Positions 35,914-48,398 of a DNA stretch of 64,000 nt are shown in pieces; the first letter of the stretch is position 1; each line of letters begins with the position of its first letter. Source of the stretch: Magnolia sinica. Its lineage: Eukaryota > Streptophyta > Magnoliopsida > Magnoliales > Magnoliaceae. The position numbers and the translations under genes are program-made. The notes under the pieces were generated by a model. It searched no databases and was not told the DNA's origin. It was given only the letters and a program-made list of their open reading frames with translations. The DNA is taken from contig NC_080578.1 in the NCBI RefSeq assembly GCF_029962835.1, positions 104,759,759 to 104,823,758 of the forward strand. Direction: 5' to 3'.

Positions 35914-36956
35914 CCAAATTCATTTACTTCTAATTCCATTTTTCATTTATATATATATATTTACAAGCTCCTGAATGAGCTCTAATTGACAACTTAGAAT
36001 TCAGACCGTGCAACTACTTAGAATTTATTTGCTCAGTAATACCCTCCCTACCTTGCGCCCCATCATTTCCCCTCCCCCACATCTTCTCTCTCTATGCATG
36101 CACTGGAACAGTTCCTACGACTGTAATCAATCATTCATTGATCTAAACTGTTGATGCTATAGGCTCCAGTTTCTACATATGGGCCTAATATTTATGTGAT
36201 TTAAATAGTTGATACTATGCGGCCACTCTGGATGTCCCATGCTAGCCAGTAAAATCTCTTACATGGGAAAATCAGAACCTTTCAACTGCTAGCCAGTAAA
36301 TGGATGGCTATCATTTTCTAGAGGTGGGACCGATGTTTCATTGAATTTTCTTTTTAACAGATGCACCCAAAATCTCTCAGGTGGCAAAATCAGAACCAGT
36401 CTTCGTTTTGCCCATGTGATCCAATCCATCCAACAATGTTGCCCCATCATGAAAATAGGATGGCCCAAAAACTGTGGCGATCCAATCATTAGGTGGTCCA
36501 TACATACACTACAGTGAGCCCCACACCCTAAGGAGTAGCATCTGCTTGAAATGCACCAATGCACTCAAAGCACTATAAGTTACAGTGCTGTTAGTTGAAT
36601 TGGTTCACTTGGACAATCCATTCGTTCAATCTGAACCGTCTGTTGAATCAAAAACACACATTTTATAAAATACCGTGAAAAATCTCACGAATCTGAATAT
36701 CCAACACTTAACTTGATTTGGCCTTATTTTCAATGGCCATTCTTTTTCCAAGCCATGGATTACATAACAAAAGTGATTCTTGAAAATCATAAGCTATCCA
36801 AGATGAGCCTAACAAATAGATAGTTCAAATTGTTGATTGGACACACTTCTTTTTAAACAATCTAGACCATCCATATTAGGATCAAATGGTTAATATTTAT
36901 CAATAGGTTTGATGTTTGAACTGTAGCCCTTCAAAGCGTTGGACCTGATGAACAGT
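35914..36956. other. Copy B intergenic DNA between solo LTR and MITE
   Basis: Matches 19470-20510. No gene seen. Confidence 0.4.
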
Positions 36957-37469
36957 CTACTCCCCCTGCCACCTGCCAATGTCTGATGGTCGGTGCTCTG
37001 TGAGACCCACCATGATGTATGTGTTTCATCCATGTCGTCCATCTATTTTTCTAGATCATTTTATGGTATAAGACCAAAAATGAGATATATCGAAATCTCA
37101 ATTTGACCACATTACAGGAAACAGTGTTGAATGAACGTGGACCATTAAAAACTTTTTTGGGGCCATAAAAGTTTTGTATCAATCTGATCCTTGTTTTTTC
37201 CCTTCATCTGGGTCTGTATTACCTAATAAACAGATTGGACGTCAAATAAATAGTACAGTTGGCCTTAGGAGGATTTTAATGGTGGATATCCAATCACTAT
37301 TGTTTTCTTGTGGTGTGGTCCGCCTGATTTTTATATCCCTCTCATTTTTGGGATCAAGTCCTAAAATTATCTTTCAAAATGGATGAACGGAATGGAAGAA
37401 ACACATACATCATGGTGGGGCCCACAGAACACCGACCATCAGCCACCGGGCTGGTGGCAGGGAGAGTAG
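36957..37469. mobile_element. MITE upstream of LTPG-1 (copy B)
   Basis: Counterpart of 20511-20998 with the same inverted ends, about 25 bases longer because of two short extra segments (near 37209 and 37368). Contains GGGCCCAC at 37418-37425. Confidence 0.75.
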
Positions 37470-37625
37470 CCAATCCTCTCTCTTTTTATAATACCTCGTG
37501 TTTGAATAATGTGGGGCCCTTGTATGGTCTAACCAACCTTGCAAACTGATTAGCTGATCTGATAGTTGGCCAACCCACAAACCTCTCTTGTCCATTTGTT
37601 TGTTCCTTTCACAACTCAAACCTCT

Positions 37626-37632
37626 TATAAAT
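37626..37632 (+). promoter_or_regulatory. TATA box of LTPG-1B
   Basis: TATAAAT 101-107 bases upstream of the ATG at 37733, as in copy A. Confidence 0.7.
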
Positions 37633-37732
37633 CACAATCCAACTTCTGTTACAGCCATCCATCACTTGCCTGAAATCTGACCCACAAGCTCTTCAATCTT
37701 CCCACTTCTCTGAACACAGACCGGAACATCCA

Positions 37733-39132
37733 ATGGCTGTGAGGAGTATGGAGATGGGTCTGGTTGCGGTCCTCATGACCATGTTGTGGGCTGGAGCATC
37801 AGCTCAGCTGAGCTGCACCCCAACGATCATGAGCCTCTCTCCATGCCTAAACTACATTACAGGGAATTCATCAACCCCATCACCATCATGCTGCTCCCAG
37901 CTCGCCAGTGTAGTTAGATCCCAGGCCCAGTGTTTGTGCATGTTGTTCAATGGCAGCAGCTCGTCGATGGGGTTCAACTTCAACCAGACTCAAGCTCTAG
38001 CTCTTCCTGGTGCTTGCAATGTCCAGACTCCACCCATTAGTCAGTGCAATGGTAATTATAAGATAATGCTTCAATAGAAAAATTCTTGAGGACTAATGTT
38101 TCAATGATCTAAACCGTTTATGTGATGGGGCTCACAAAGGAGGAGGAACCCAAATCAGTCACATAGAAATGTTTCAACCCTTTGATAACTATAGACTATT
38201 TTTCATTTGTTTTGTGTAGCTGCTAGTGGACCTGTTACCTCTCCTGGGGACTCTCCGGCAAAAGCACCGGTGGAAGCACCGACTTCTCCACCTACATCGG
38301 CTACGGCCACTGCACCAGTGACACCACCGCCTTCAGTGCCGATCACCCCTTCTACTAAGCCGTCAGCTCCGGTGGTTCCATCTCAAACACCACCGTCCGC
38401 ACCATCAATTCCAAGTAATAATTCCTTCCTTAAAAGTACATATATATACTTTTGCGATTCAATTGTCTAGCCAACCTCTTCATTAAAATGAAAAAGAAAA
38501 GAACCGTGCTAGCATGACTACAACCCCACACCACATGGACTTGGGTTCCATACCATACTTCTTGTGCATTGCATCATGAAGATCAGAAATTGGGTTGGCC
38601 CAAAACTAAGGTAAGCCACACCATAAAGAAGAGTGGGAATGGAATGCCTATCATTTGTTTTGTATTGCCCACCAAATTGCTAAAGGAACGAATAACCATA
38701 TAGCTGGCTAACGTATGTATAATCAAGAAAGAGTTCTCCTCATTGTTTGGGTATTTCAGTTTGTAAAAGCGGGTATGATTTTCGTGATCAAAATATTTGA
38801 TGTCATAGGCCTCTCTTCAGGTGGGCCAATGTACTAAAATTCTAGACCTTCAGTTAGAATCCAATTTGAGAAATTGAACCATGGTCTTTGTATGAACTGA
38901 AAAACCCAAACAATACCACCACCTAACTTCTTTGGTTCTTTTGTTGTTTACTTTGTTTTTCTTCTTCTTCGGAATTTGATGTTGTGGTGTTGATGGACGT
39001 GCAGGAAACGGATCTAAGACGGTCCCATCTACTAGTGGGGGGAGTTCGTTGGATGCAAGTTGTACAACATTTCTCGTTGTATTTTTCCTTGGATTTGCAT
39101 CATATGCTTCATATGGTGGTGCTATCTACTGA
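37733..39132 (+). CDS. GPI-anchored-type nonspecific lipid transfer protein, LTPG-1, copy B (three exons)
   Basis: Exons by hand: 37733-38051, 38220-38414, 39005-39132 (introns 168 and 590 bases), 213 residues, the same design as LTPG-1A: signal peptide, eight-cysteine lipid-binding domain, Pro/Thr-rich linker, hydrophobic C-tail. All eight cysteines, all splice sites and the reading frame are kept. Against copy A I count five amino acid changes (V88A in the LTP domain, E to K and A to V in the linker, E to A and I to V near the C-terminus) and eight silent changes, a ratio that fits continued selection on the protein. Expected to act at the outer plasma membrane or cell wall like copy A. Whether both copies are expressed cannot be told from sequence. 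Confidence 0.92.
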
Positions 39133-39290
39133 GCTCATTGTTTCATTGCTCATCCATGTCTTTCTTTACATTTACATCGAATGTACCATCAGTGTTCTAC
39201 TCCTTTTGAGATTGGTTTTTTGGAGGCCTCCTTCTGAGGTTTTCCTGTGTTGTTTGTAGCAAAGAGATTCTCTTCTCTTTCATTTTTTGT

Positions 39291-39296
39291 AATAAA
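39291..39296 (+). terminator. Polyadenylation signal of LTPG-1B
   Basis: AATAAA 159 bases after the stop codon, matching copy A. Confidence 0.6.
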
Positions 39297-39299
39297 CAC

Positions 39300-40203
39300 G
39301 ATTTCATTTAAACTGTGTTTGGGTTGGGGTAATCCATGGAAAATCACCCAAATGGAAAATGGTCTCCCTTTTGCAATGTCCAAGCATGCATGTTTGGATA
39401 CATACAAATACGATTCCTCAAATGTAGTCAATCTTAGAAATGTTCGTCCCGTCTAAAGGGTGGCAATGAGCTTCAAATGCATGGCCTGATTAAACCTTTG
39501 GTTGGGCCTAGGCCCAAGGCATTCGGCTCCACCCATACCCATTTCAATCTTCGGACAGGCAATCCATCCATCTTGAATGCAGACCATCATGTGGGGCCCA
39601 CTCGATCAGTAGATAGATTAGAAACATTCAAGAGAGTGGCACATGAATCTGATGGTTAAAGTTAAAAATAAAATCAAATCTGATGGTTAAAAATAAATTT
39701 CCCACTTATATAGAAAGATGGTTGTCAGCCCCTTATCATGGGACCTAACTAACCACTGAGAAGTTCTACCCAACCGTTGAAATTAATACATTCTAGTGGG
39801 GCTCAGCTGATGGACGGATCGGATGGCAGCCCCAAGAAGGCTTCTAAGGTAGCAGGCGTTCCCATTCCTATTGTTACCTGTGGTGGGGCCCACCTAAGTC
39901 TTGATTAAGCTCTGTGGGGCCCACTGAGACGTCCGTGTGGCATCTATTCCGTCCATCCATTTGGAGTTTTGGATCCGTGCGCCTATATCGTAAAATGAGC
40001 TGGCGAAACGGATGGACGGACTAGATGTGACACGGCGATCTCGCTGGAGCCGACAGAGCTTAGATCCCGTCCGTTGATTTTCCCTCTCGTCCTGCTTTAC
40101 ATAAACCTCTACAGTGTATTTTCTGAGATCAACTCCACCTGAAACAAACAAGATTCAAGAAACCCAAGTTAGCCCTCCCATCTTCCTCTTCTCCTTGTTG
40201 AAG
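39300..40203. other. LTPG-1/LTPG-2 intergenic region and LTPG-2 promoter, copy B
   Basis: Matches 22830-23730, with the same GTGGGGCCCACC phrases. No extra gene. Confidence 0.45.
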
Positions 40204-43200
40204 ATGGAGGGGCATTTTCGTAAAAGAATCAATCGTCTTCTTCTGGCGACGGCGGTGCTTCTGGCGGTGGTGATGATGATGGCGGAGGGGGTGAGGGGAG
40301 GAGGAGGATACTGCAAATCGGAGCTTCTGGCACTGTCTCCGTGCCTGCCTTACGTGGCATCAGCACCGAACAACGTATCGTCCTCAGTCTCTCCTCTGTG
40401 CTGCGGTCCCGTCGTCAGGCTTGGGTCGTCCTGGGCTTGTCTGTGTCACCTCCTCCAACAGCCCTCACTCCTGGGTTTCCCTCTCAACACCAGCCGCATC
40501 CTCTCTCTCCCTTCTCTCTGTCAGAAGAACGAGCAACATCTCTTCAATGCAACCTCCTTCTGCCAAGGTTCCAACCCTACACCCTCTCTCTCTCTCTCTC
40601 TCTATCTCTCCCTCTCCCTCCTCCTTCCTTCCTTCTCCCCTCTCTTTCTTTACCGGCATTTTCGGATCTTGCTAAGGTGCGCATCTCGAGTCACGATACC
40701 ATTATTTGGGATCGGGAGTCGGATCATCGGGTTGGAGTTTAGGTGGTATCCGTTCTTTCTTCTTCTATGTTGCTTTCTTTCTTCTTTTATAGTTGCTTTT
40801 TGGGAACTTGCTAACTTGAACCGACAGCGTCACGATCGGGTCGGCGTCCTTTCTTGTTTTCCTTCCTTTTCTGCGGTAGCAGATGTTACGTGCGCCTCTC
40901 TCGATGCGAGATCACGAGAGCATTTTGGCGCCAATCGTGCGCTAACATGCGCCGCTCTGGATACGAACGGTCCAAAAATTTTGGTTCTGATCGCGGGGTG
41001 TCCGTGTAAAGGTGCTCCTACGAGAGTTCACCACTGTTTTGGAAATCGAGTCGACTCCTCACCTTACAACTATCCAGACCGTCCATTTGTGAGTGCGTAC
41101 TGTGGATGTAGCTTATGTCTAAAATCTTAACGATCAAGCAATCCTAACCGTCCAAGTTATGTCCATCGAAGAGATGGTTAGACGTAAGATAGTGAATGGT
41201 TCCAATTTGTAAGTTCAAAATCAGATGGCTACTGTCATTTTCTCAACGTGAGTTTTCGATCACATTCCATTTGCGGTTGCGCCCTGGAATAGTCGCGCGT
41301 GCCTCTTGCATGCTAGCGCGGTTCCACCAACCAGTTACCACGCATGTACGACGGGCCGGGCCTGGCTTCGATCCGGAATTCGAAACCGCGGGCCTGTGGT
41401 CAAATTTTCCATTTTGGCTGGCCCAAGCCCGGCCCATTGACAGCCCTACAGGGCCTGAAACAAAAAGCTCCGTGGGCCCATAAGTGTGACACTTAGATTT
41501 TATAAAAATAAGCCTGCAAAGCTTACGAGCAATATAGATGTCTGACCCATGCCCCCATTAGGTGTGCATTGAGTCGAGTTAGACTGTATTAGGTTCAACT
41601 CGGCTCAATTCAATTTTTGCAAGTACCTAATCCGAACTTGATCCAATTCGGAACCGAGTCCAGCAGGGCTGACTCAATCCGAACCGATTTTTTGTTGGTC
41701 TGACTCGAGCCGAGTTCAACTTAGTCAAGGAAACCGAGTCGGATTGAATTGAGTATGTCCGGTCAATTCAAACTATGCTGAGTTAAGTCGAGCTAGAAAC
41801 TCTGGTGCTAAGAAGGAAACATGAGGAAAATTGAGAGAAAAAGAGGGAGAGAAAGAAGGAGAGGAGGAAAATCTAGAGAGAAAGGAGGAGACAAAGAAGG
41901 AGAGGAGGAAAATCTGGAGAGAAAGGAGGAGAGAAAGAATGAGGGAAGGACAGGAAGACAACTGGGGCTACGGTGCCGCATAAGTTTATTTGGCGGTGCC
42001 GGCTTGGGTAGGATTAGGGTTCGGGTAGAAGGGTAAAGGTTTAAAAAAAGAAAAGAAAAAAAGAGAGATACTGCCCGATTCCGGTCCGGATTAGATCGGA
42101 CCGGACCGGATCGGATTCTGGATCGGATCGAGTTGCTACATGATCCGAACTCGACTTGGTTTGGCGTCGGATCTGAGTGGGTCTACTCGATCTAACCCGA
42201 CCCTAGCTTTAGGTTCAGGTCGGATTGGATCCGACCGGTTTGGTTGATTTGGATTCGACGAATCAGGTCGGATCTGCCCACCTCTAGCCCCATAAAGTGT
42301 TTTGTTGCAAATCTCCTTGGCATTATTTCGTCCAAAATCCAACATCATAACTATCTAACAATCCAATGGACGGTTAAGATTTTCTGTTCATTATGGTTTC
42401 AGTTTCATGTTACACTCCTAGGTCTTACCAGTTTTCTTCCTTCTTGGGTGTATTTGACCATTGATCTTTTACCCCAGTAGGACCCAACCATTGATCATCC
42501 ATCACTGCTAGATCCAACGTTAATCCGTCACCATTTATCTTTAATCTGGGCTTGTTAATAACCGGTTAAACTGACCGTCGATCATTGTTTATTTTGTTTA
42601 TCTTATCAGGGCATCTGACTACTGCACCACCACCGCTGCAAAGTCCCACGGGTATCTCCTCAGCTTTCTATTACTATTATACATTGCTAATTATTATAAG
42701 AGAATGCTCCAGTGCTCCTAGTTGCATTTGGGCACTTAAACTGTCTAATCCATCATTAAATCACAGTAGAAGATCCCAATCCTTCAATGATCTTTTAAAA
42801 ACTTTCACATTAGAAGATTGCAACCCTTCAATGATGGATGGTCTAGATAATTACCTACCCATACAGAGCTCCGACAGATATTTGTAAGCCCATCCAAACA
42901 GTGGGGCTTATCATGGATGAAGCATGGCCATAAACTTACACTGTCTGAATGATCCAAGTCATCAAAGGTGATGGGATATCCAAGGTTCTGCACTCATGCA
43001 TGCACATCATCATCATTCATCATACCCTTTTTAATTTTAATTTTAATTTTATTTTTTTTGTGGTCCAGGCTCTGAATCTCCTGCTACACTGGGGAGAAAT
43101 ACCAGCCCTACCTCACAGTTGGAACCGGGGGTGGATTCATCATCAGTACCATCGACGATAAAGCCCGGGGCCCACAACAAGAGTGGGAGTGGAGGATGCC

Positions 43201-43292
43201 TGATCTCACTGGCACGATTGATCATCTATCATATCCTGACTGATGTAATCATCATAGCCCACACCCTTGCTAGCTTTAATCGATTCTTCTGA
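40204..43292 (+). CDS. GPI-anchored-type nonspecific lipid transfer protein, LTPG-2, copy B (three exons)
   Basis: Exons by hand: 40204-40567, 42610-42651, 43069-43292 (introns 2042 and 417 bases), 209 residues, same model as LTPG-2A. All eight cysteines and splice dinucleotides are kept. Against copy A I count two amino acid changes (T21A in the signal peptide, G72R between the CC and CxC motifs) and two silent changes. In this copy the exon-1 frame stays open through part of intron 1 and would give a 308-codon unspliced frame from this ATG. That extension is Ser/Leu-rich low complexity and is not expected to be real. The same weak first donor as in copy A is the main uncertainty. Confidence 0.85.
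41553..42291. repeat. Word-type repeat in LTPG-2 intron 1 (copy B)
   Basis: Counterpart of 25067-25830. The purine array at 41820-41950 has a different unit arrangement from copy A. Confidence 0.6.
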
Positions 43293-45124
43293 AATTCTCT
43301 CATCATAACTCTTCTGAATCTTGTAATATTACTTGCCCAACGTATATGTCTTGCACGAGAAATCAAGTGCCTCTCCATCATTGAGTGGTAGAAATACGAT
43401 TCGTAAGCAAATGCGCCCTTATTGATGTTGTGAAGGGTGGCAATGTAGTGTATGTAGTAGAGTGATGGACCAGTTTCATTGTCATAGGTGTTCTGAAAAA
43501 TCAAGAGAGGGAACACTTGATCGTGGCCATTCATCAAACCAAATAGCTATTTGATTTATCATTGCATCAATGAATTTTTTTAAAATCATCTTTTAAAAGT
43601 AAAATATATAGCATGATAGCAATCGAAATTTTATCAAATGACTCAAGCGTAGATAATATGGCTGCAACTTAAACCCCACTTCTAGTTGTGTTTGGTCAGG
43701 TTGTTGAAAAACACCAACCTTATTTAAATTGGTGTTGGGTTTTGGTTGAACAAATTCGTGTATTTGGGTCGAGTATCGAGGACCTTGGATTGGGTTGTCG
43801 AGATATGGCATAGAAGCACCTTTCTACCAAAGATTGTCTCCAACCTTTTATACCCCCATGATATCCTTCTTATAAATGAATCTCTTTCCAAAAGGTGGCA
43901 CGATTTTTCTGTGGTCTAAGGCGGATCCTGCATAGTGTAAGGGCTCTTCTCAATCCTACTGCACAGTATGAAAGAAAACACAAATACTTGATAGTTTTGG
44001 GTTGTGTATGCATGAATGAGGGTTTTATACCAACTGAACATTGGGCTGGATATCTGATGGACATTACTTTGGTTAGGGATCCCCTCACCACCGCAACATC
44101 TACTTTAGTTCTTAGTTGTAGATGATTGTTATATTGATCTCTATGTCTACCCCATGCTTGGGGTCAAAGGCATTCCGTTTAAATTAATCTGAAAAGACAA
44201 GTATACTTAACATAATACACAGGTGTTATGATTGGTGTCTGATCGTCACTATTTCCTGTTGTGTGGCCAACTTGAATTTTTCCTATGCAAATTTTTGAGC
44301 TCATGTCCTAACTTGAGTGAGTGAAACTGTTGGATGGGATGGATTTCTTACAAACATTGCAGTGGCCCTCAAACCATTTTGGAATAAGCACAATAGTTAT
44401 GCCACTCACATTATCAGTGGATGGGATGGCATATAAACATCACACTGAGCCCAAAGGTTCTAATGGTAGGCATCCCCATGTGAACTGTTTCCTATGGTGT
44501 GTCCCATTTGGCACCCATGGATCTGATGAAACTAATGGACGGAGAGCATGTCATCCCATCCACTGATAATGTGAGTTCTATGTTCCTTTTGGATGCAGAT
44601 TGCATGGTCCATTGTGCCGGCTCATTTATGAGCCCAAAGTTAAAGCAAATCTGAAGTTTAAGTGGACCGCATCAGTGGAAACAACTGGGATAATGATTTC
44701 CACCGCATTGATATTTATTTGTCATTCAAACTGTTCATCAGGTCACACAAAGCCAACGAAGGAAACACAAATATGGCTAGGTCCCCAACTTGTGCAGTCT
44801 CAAGAAGTTTTCACCATAGGCACGGGTTGGGATGGGGTAATAACTTAGTGGGTGACTCACTGATTGTGGGGCCCACTTTAATGTATGTATTGTATATCTA
44901 GCCATTCATCCATTTTGCCAGCTCATTTTAGGGCATGGGCTGAAAATGACAAATTTAAAAATCTGAGTTAGGTCACACCAAAGTAATGTTTTTTGCATAT
45001 ACAAATATCAAGTGGACCACATCCTAAAAAAACATTTAGTGAACAATTGACCTTTTCGCTCCAGTACTATGTCATACAATCATTTGCTCTAAAAGCTAAG
45101 CTGGTAGAGGATGGTGTATTAATA
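43293..45124. other. Copy B region downstream of LTPG-2
   Basis: Matches 26819-28643. No gene supported. Confidence 0.4.
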
Positions 45125-45765
45125 GGGGTGTACACGAACCCCGAGCTAGCTCAGTTAGCTCGCTCGACTCAACTCGAAAAAGCTTGATTCAACTTGGTTC
45201 AAAGCTGAGTTCGAGCTAGGGCGAGCTGATTTTTTATGCTCGAAAATGAGTTCGAGTCAAGTTTGAGCAAGCCCTAGCTCGACTTGTCTCAGATCGAATC
45301 CAGCTCGAATCAAACTTGAATCTAGCTTGAATTGAACTCGGATCGAACTAGTTTGGTGACTCGGTTACTTTACCATTAATGTTGCTCACCAACTGTTTGA
45401 TAAATGACTCAATGAAATGTGGCAGGTGGCAAGGAAGGTTTGGCCGGTGGCAAGCAAGGTAGTACCTTTTTTTTAGGGGGGGTTTTTATGTTACTTGGAA
45501 GGTGTTTGATAAAACATCTGTAAAACCATTGCCTCTGTTTGTAAATCAATGGGTTTTTGAAGTTGCAGTTCAAGTGTTTGTGGAAATGCATCGATAGCAA
45601 ACTTAGCTCGATCTTGGCTCGAGCTGGCCCAAGCTACTGACCGAACCGAGAGGAGCCGAGCAGGCCAGTCAGGCTCGAGGACCGAGCCGAGCCAATTTTG
45701 AGCTGAAGTTCGTCGGTGTTAGAGCAAGGGCTAGCTTGACTCGGTTTGACTCGATGTACACCCCT
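45125..45765. mobile_element. GAGCTCGA-word non-autonomous element (copy B)
   Basis: Counterpart of 28644-29263 with ends GGGGTGTACACGAACC and GACTCGATGTACACCCC and flanking TATTAAT. It differs from copy A by many transitions and small insertions. Confidence 0.65.
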
Positions 45766-46403
45766 ATATATTAATGTATTCAAGGGACTTTAACAAAGCT
45801 CATCATTATGTATCCGCTTCCTCCATATCAGGTTAACCTTATCAAGGGTTGGATGGAAAAGAAACATTAAAGTGGGTATTACTGTATCTCTAGGCAGTTT
45901 TTTAATAGTGGGCTTTCAATCACCACTGTTTATGTAGAGATTTAGATCTATTTAATTTTTTAGTCTAGATGACCTAAAATGGGCTAAAAAACTGATGGAC
46001 AACATGGATATACAACACATAATTGAGGTAGGCCTCACAGTAAAGGGTAACACACCTAATCCGCGCTCGGTAGACTCACCCGCTATGCTGTTATTCGGAA
46101 CTCGCCTAATCTGCGCTCTGTCACAGGGCTCTATGTTGTTTCCCTACCTACAACCTTCCTGCTCGTCAAGCCTCTCTCTCTCTCTCTCTCTCTCTCAATC
46201 TAAAATAAAACGCAGACAGAATAAAGAAAGAAACGTAGATGAGGGATAAGAGTGAAGAAAGAAGGTCTGTACCTCATCCTCATCCAATACCCATGAATCG
46301 GATCAATCTGTCCAACACAGATGGAAGGATTCTTCAAGAAACAGGTCTTTACCTCTTTCTTTTTTCTTTTTCATTCTATCATCAACTACAGCTCTGTATT
46401 CTG

Positions 46404-46449
<46 letters not shown>

Positions 46450-48398
46450 TTCACTTTATTTTAGTGCTTTTACTTATTTATCTTCATCTTCCTTTTATTG
46501 GATTCATTGCTACCTAATCTTTCTCTCCAACTACAAATGTTCTCTTCATCTCCCAACGTCCCACATCTTTCTTGGGTTTCTCTTTTTTAATTATTTATAT
46601 AGAGCGTCCCGCAACATGAATTGTATCAAGGAGGTGCGTGCCAAAGATAGCCACTCAGTCTCCTATTTGCTTGAATTGTGTCAGCAATGAGACAATTCCT
46701 TATCCATCAATTGGGACCTGTAGGATCTTTCTAGACAAGAAACCCGACGCCTTTGTGAGGTTCACCAACATGTGAACCTGGATGTTTTTCCATTTATTAG
46801 GTGAGCCACACATGTATGATGAAATGACTAGTTGGTGAAATGACAACCACTAGTCTACATTCAACGTGCACGTGTTGCTCACTTGTTGTGTAGACTAGGC
46901 ATTCCTCTTACTGTTCATGCCATTTTTTCTGTCATTTGGGCTTTCGACAAAACTCTCAAGCACTTGACTGTCTGTTTTTACACTATCCTTAACTAATTGG
47001 CTGATTACTAGAATTTATTATCCGAAGCAAAGATTATTCAGTTACTGATTGAAGGATATAATTAAAATTTTCTTCTGTTTATATTGCAATAAGTAGATCG
47101 GATTTCAGAAAAAAATGGAAAAAATGAATCCAGGACACTTCCTACAATGTGGGAAAAGGAAATAGTAGTCATTGCAGGATTGATTTCTTTTACCATGGAC
47201 TTTCTTATTCCAACTGGCCGTTTTATCAACTGAGAATTTCCCTCACGCTTCATTCACCAACTCACCTGATTCATAGCTGAAAGAGATTTGAATTTATGCC
47301 CCAGGAGCTACCAATTCCAGCTAACGATCAGCTACTTTCGCATTCCCTATATGCACGTTGAACCTTAATTTGCATATCACTCAATTGTTCCTAACAACCC
47401 GATGGCTTGAAACTAGTCGAATTCAGGCCCTCGACCACCACTTTTGAATCACTGTCCACCTCTATTTGAATGAAACACATTTCCTTACAATATTTAAGCC
47501 TGTTGAGCAACTGTTGCTATCAATGCCCCAACTGCATCAAAGTTGAACACATGACCAATATTCTCTCTTTTACTAGTGATCATGGAAACAGAATTGGAAT
47601 CGCTGATAATGCGGATTGGGATATGTGCGAGCACAATTTTCTGGATCAGTAGACGGAAACCGGTCTAGGAATCTTTCCGTTTGGCAATGGGGTGCCCCCC
47701 AGGTAGATAATTGCAAGCTTAGCTCAAGAGAAACCTGTGGCATCTGCAATACACCTTAGAGGTTGTCACTGAACCCATCCACCACAATTATTAAAAAAAA
47801 TTATCCTCCAAGCTCTAGTTGTTAAGCTTCTTCTTCTTCTTCTTCTTCTTCTTCTTCCATCTAGGAGATTTTGGGTGCATGGGACATCGATTTTGGCCGC
47901 GTGGCCTGCATCATAACAATGGTTTGGATTACTGAACCCCCACTTGTACAAACTGTACAAACTCCATCATAACGATGGTTTCTCGTAGTTTTTTTTCTCC
48001 ACATTTGCTGTTCACTCCCATCTTTTTTCTTTTCTTTATTATTATTATAATTATTTTTTTCTTTTTCTTTGGCTTGATAGACAATCTTAACCTTATTTTG
48101 GCTGCAAAAATACATGTACAAGAAGAGAAACACCACATTTGTCTGTGCGAAACTGAAATGGCCCATGATCTGTAGATAAAATCTATCTATGAGATTTATT
48201 TTTTATTTTTTATTTTTGACATCCCATGCTGGTCCCATCAGACTAGTGCTGTGGATTGTTGAGCCACAGGCCACACTTGTAAAAGTGTTTACTATGCGAT
48301 GTTGGAAGGAGCAAAACCCATAGTTCTTATTTCAGATATGGAAAATGCAATGGTGATTTCTGCAAATCCAAAACCGTGTGCGTATCTTATGTGCAAGC
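45766..48398. other. Copy B region with unrecognised exon-like stretches
   Basis: Matches 29264-31875, including the MRDKSEERRS.. frame at 46239 and the CPNCIKVEH.. frame at 47470. Contains a long (TC)n tract at about 46406-46443 that is only four or five units in copy A. No gene could be built. Confidence 0.25.
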
